Below are positions 33,092-33,121 of a stretch of DNA of 33,121 nt, piece by piece; position 1 is the stretch's first letter, and every line of letters begins with the position of its first letter. Origin of the DNA: Alphaproteobacteria bacterium (GTDB lineage Bacteria; Pseudomonadota; Alphaproteobacteria; Rickettsiales; UBA3002); NCBI GenBank assembly GCA_030427685.1, contig JAUIBB010000005.1, forward strand, positions 1-33,121, read 5' to 3'. The position numbers were made by a program, and so were the translations under genes. The notes beneath the pieces were generated by a model. That model saw only the letters and a program-made list of their open reading frames with translations, did not search any database and was not told where the DNA came from.

Positions 33092-33121
33092 CCTATTCAT
33101 TCCAGCCTATTAATGTGTTAT

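Noticed and set aside
1-33121. CRISPR array, insertion sequence, integrase or defence island
   Set aside because: No spaced direct repeats, transposase, integrase or nuclease-type defence genes were found on either strand; the content is mostly housekeeping.

Overview
The window looks like a chromosomal segment of a free-living or only mildly reduced alphaproteobacterium. The reasons are the order rne / amiC / mrcA / prfB, an RNase E with a long acidic insert in its S1 domain, a separate HisZ subunit, a porphobilinogen synthase of the non-zinc (Asp-type) class, and family-5-like uracil-DNA glycosylase. GC is moderate (mid-50s by eye). No rRNA, tRNA, CRISPR array, transposase or phage gene was seen. 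The genus cannot be fixed from the sequence alone.

Layout. (1) 1-1600, minus: the 5' part of rne, cut by the window edge, with a good sigma70-like promoter about 320 nt upstream of its start codon, so a long leader. (2) 2069-8873, plus: an unknown protein built from two copies of one unit, then amiC (murein amidase), mrcA (PBP1a), prfB (RF2, with the programmed +1 frameshift that the ORF track misses) and mnmA (tRNA 2-thiouridylase). (3) 8876-18892, minus: a long run transcribed in the order GT2 glycosyltransferase, STT3-like GT-C membrane protein, chemoreceptor-like protein, hisZ, purA, a membrane-anchored pseudokinase and a small multi-spanning membrane protein. (4) 18954-21342: udg (plus) facing trpS plus a small anchored surface-antigen-like protein (minus). 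(5) 21510-23978, plus: an unrecognised 477-residue protein followed by hemB, both visibly richer in GC than their surroundings. (6) 23996-28659: a BMP-family binding protein (minus), an Xaa-Pro aminopeptidase (plus) and a CPA1 Na+/H+ antiporter (minus). (7) 28712-33091: a UvrD/PcrA helicase (minus), then a GNAT acetyltransferase and a D,D-carboxypeptidase with a C-terminal SPOR domain (plus).

Functional threads. Peptidoglycan building and cutting is represented three times (amiC, mrcA, dacA-like). Translation quality and tRNA modification are represented by prfB, mnmA and trpS. Purine, histidine and haem synthesis are represented by purA, hisZ and hemB. The least ordinary parts are the pseudokinase/membrane-protein pair (8876-11529), the GT2 plus STT3-like pair (16104-18892), the duplicated-unit protein between rne and amiC (2069-2671) and the 477-residue orphan (21510-22943). 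Gene packing is tight: two convergent junctions have only 2 nt between stop codons, and I see few convincing intrinsic terminators.
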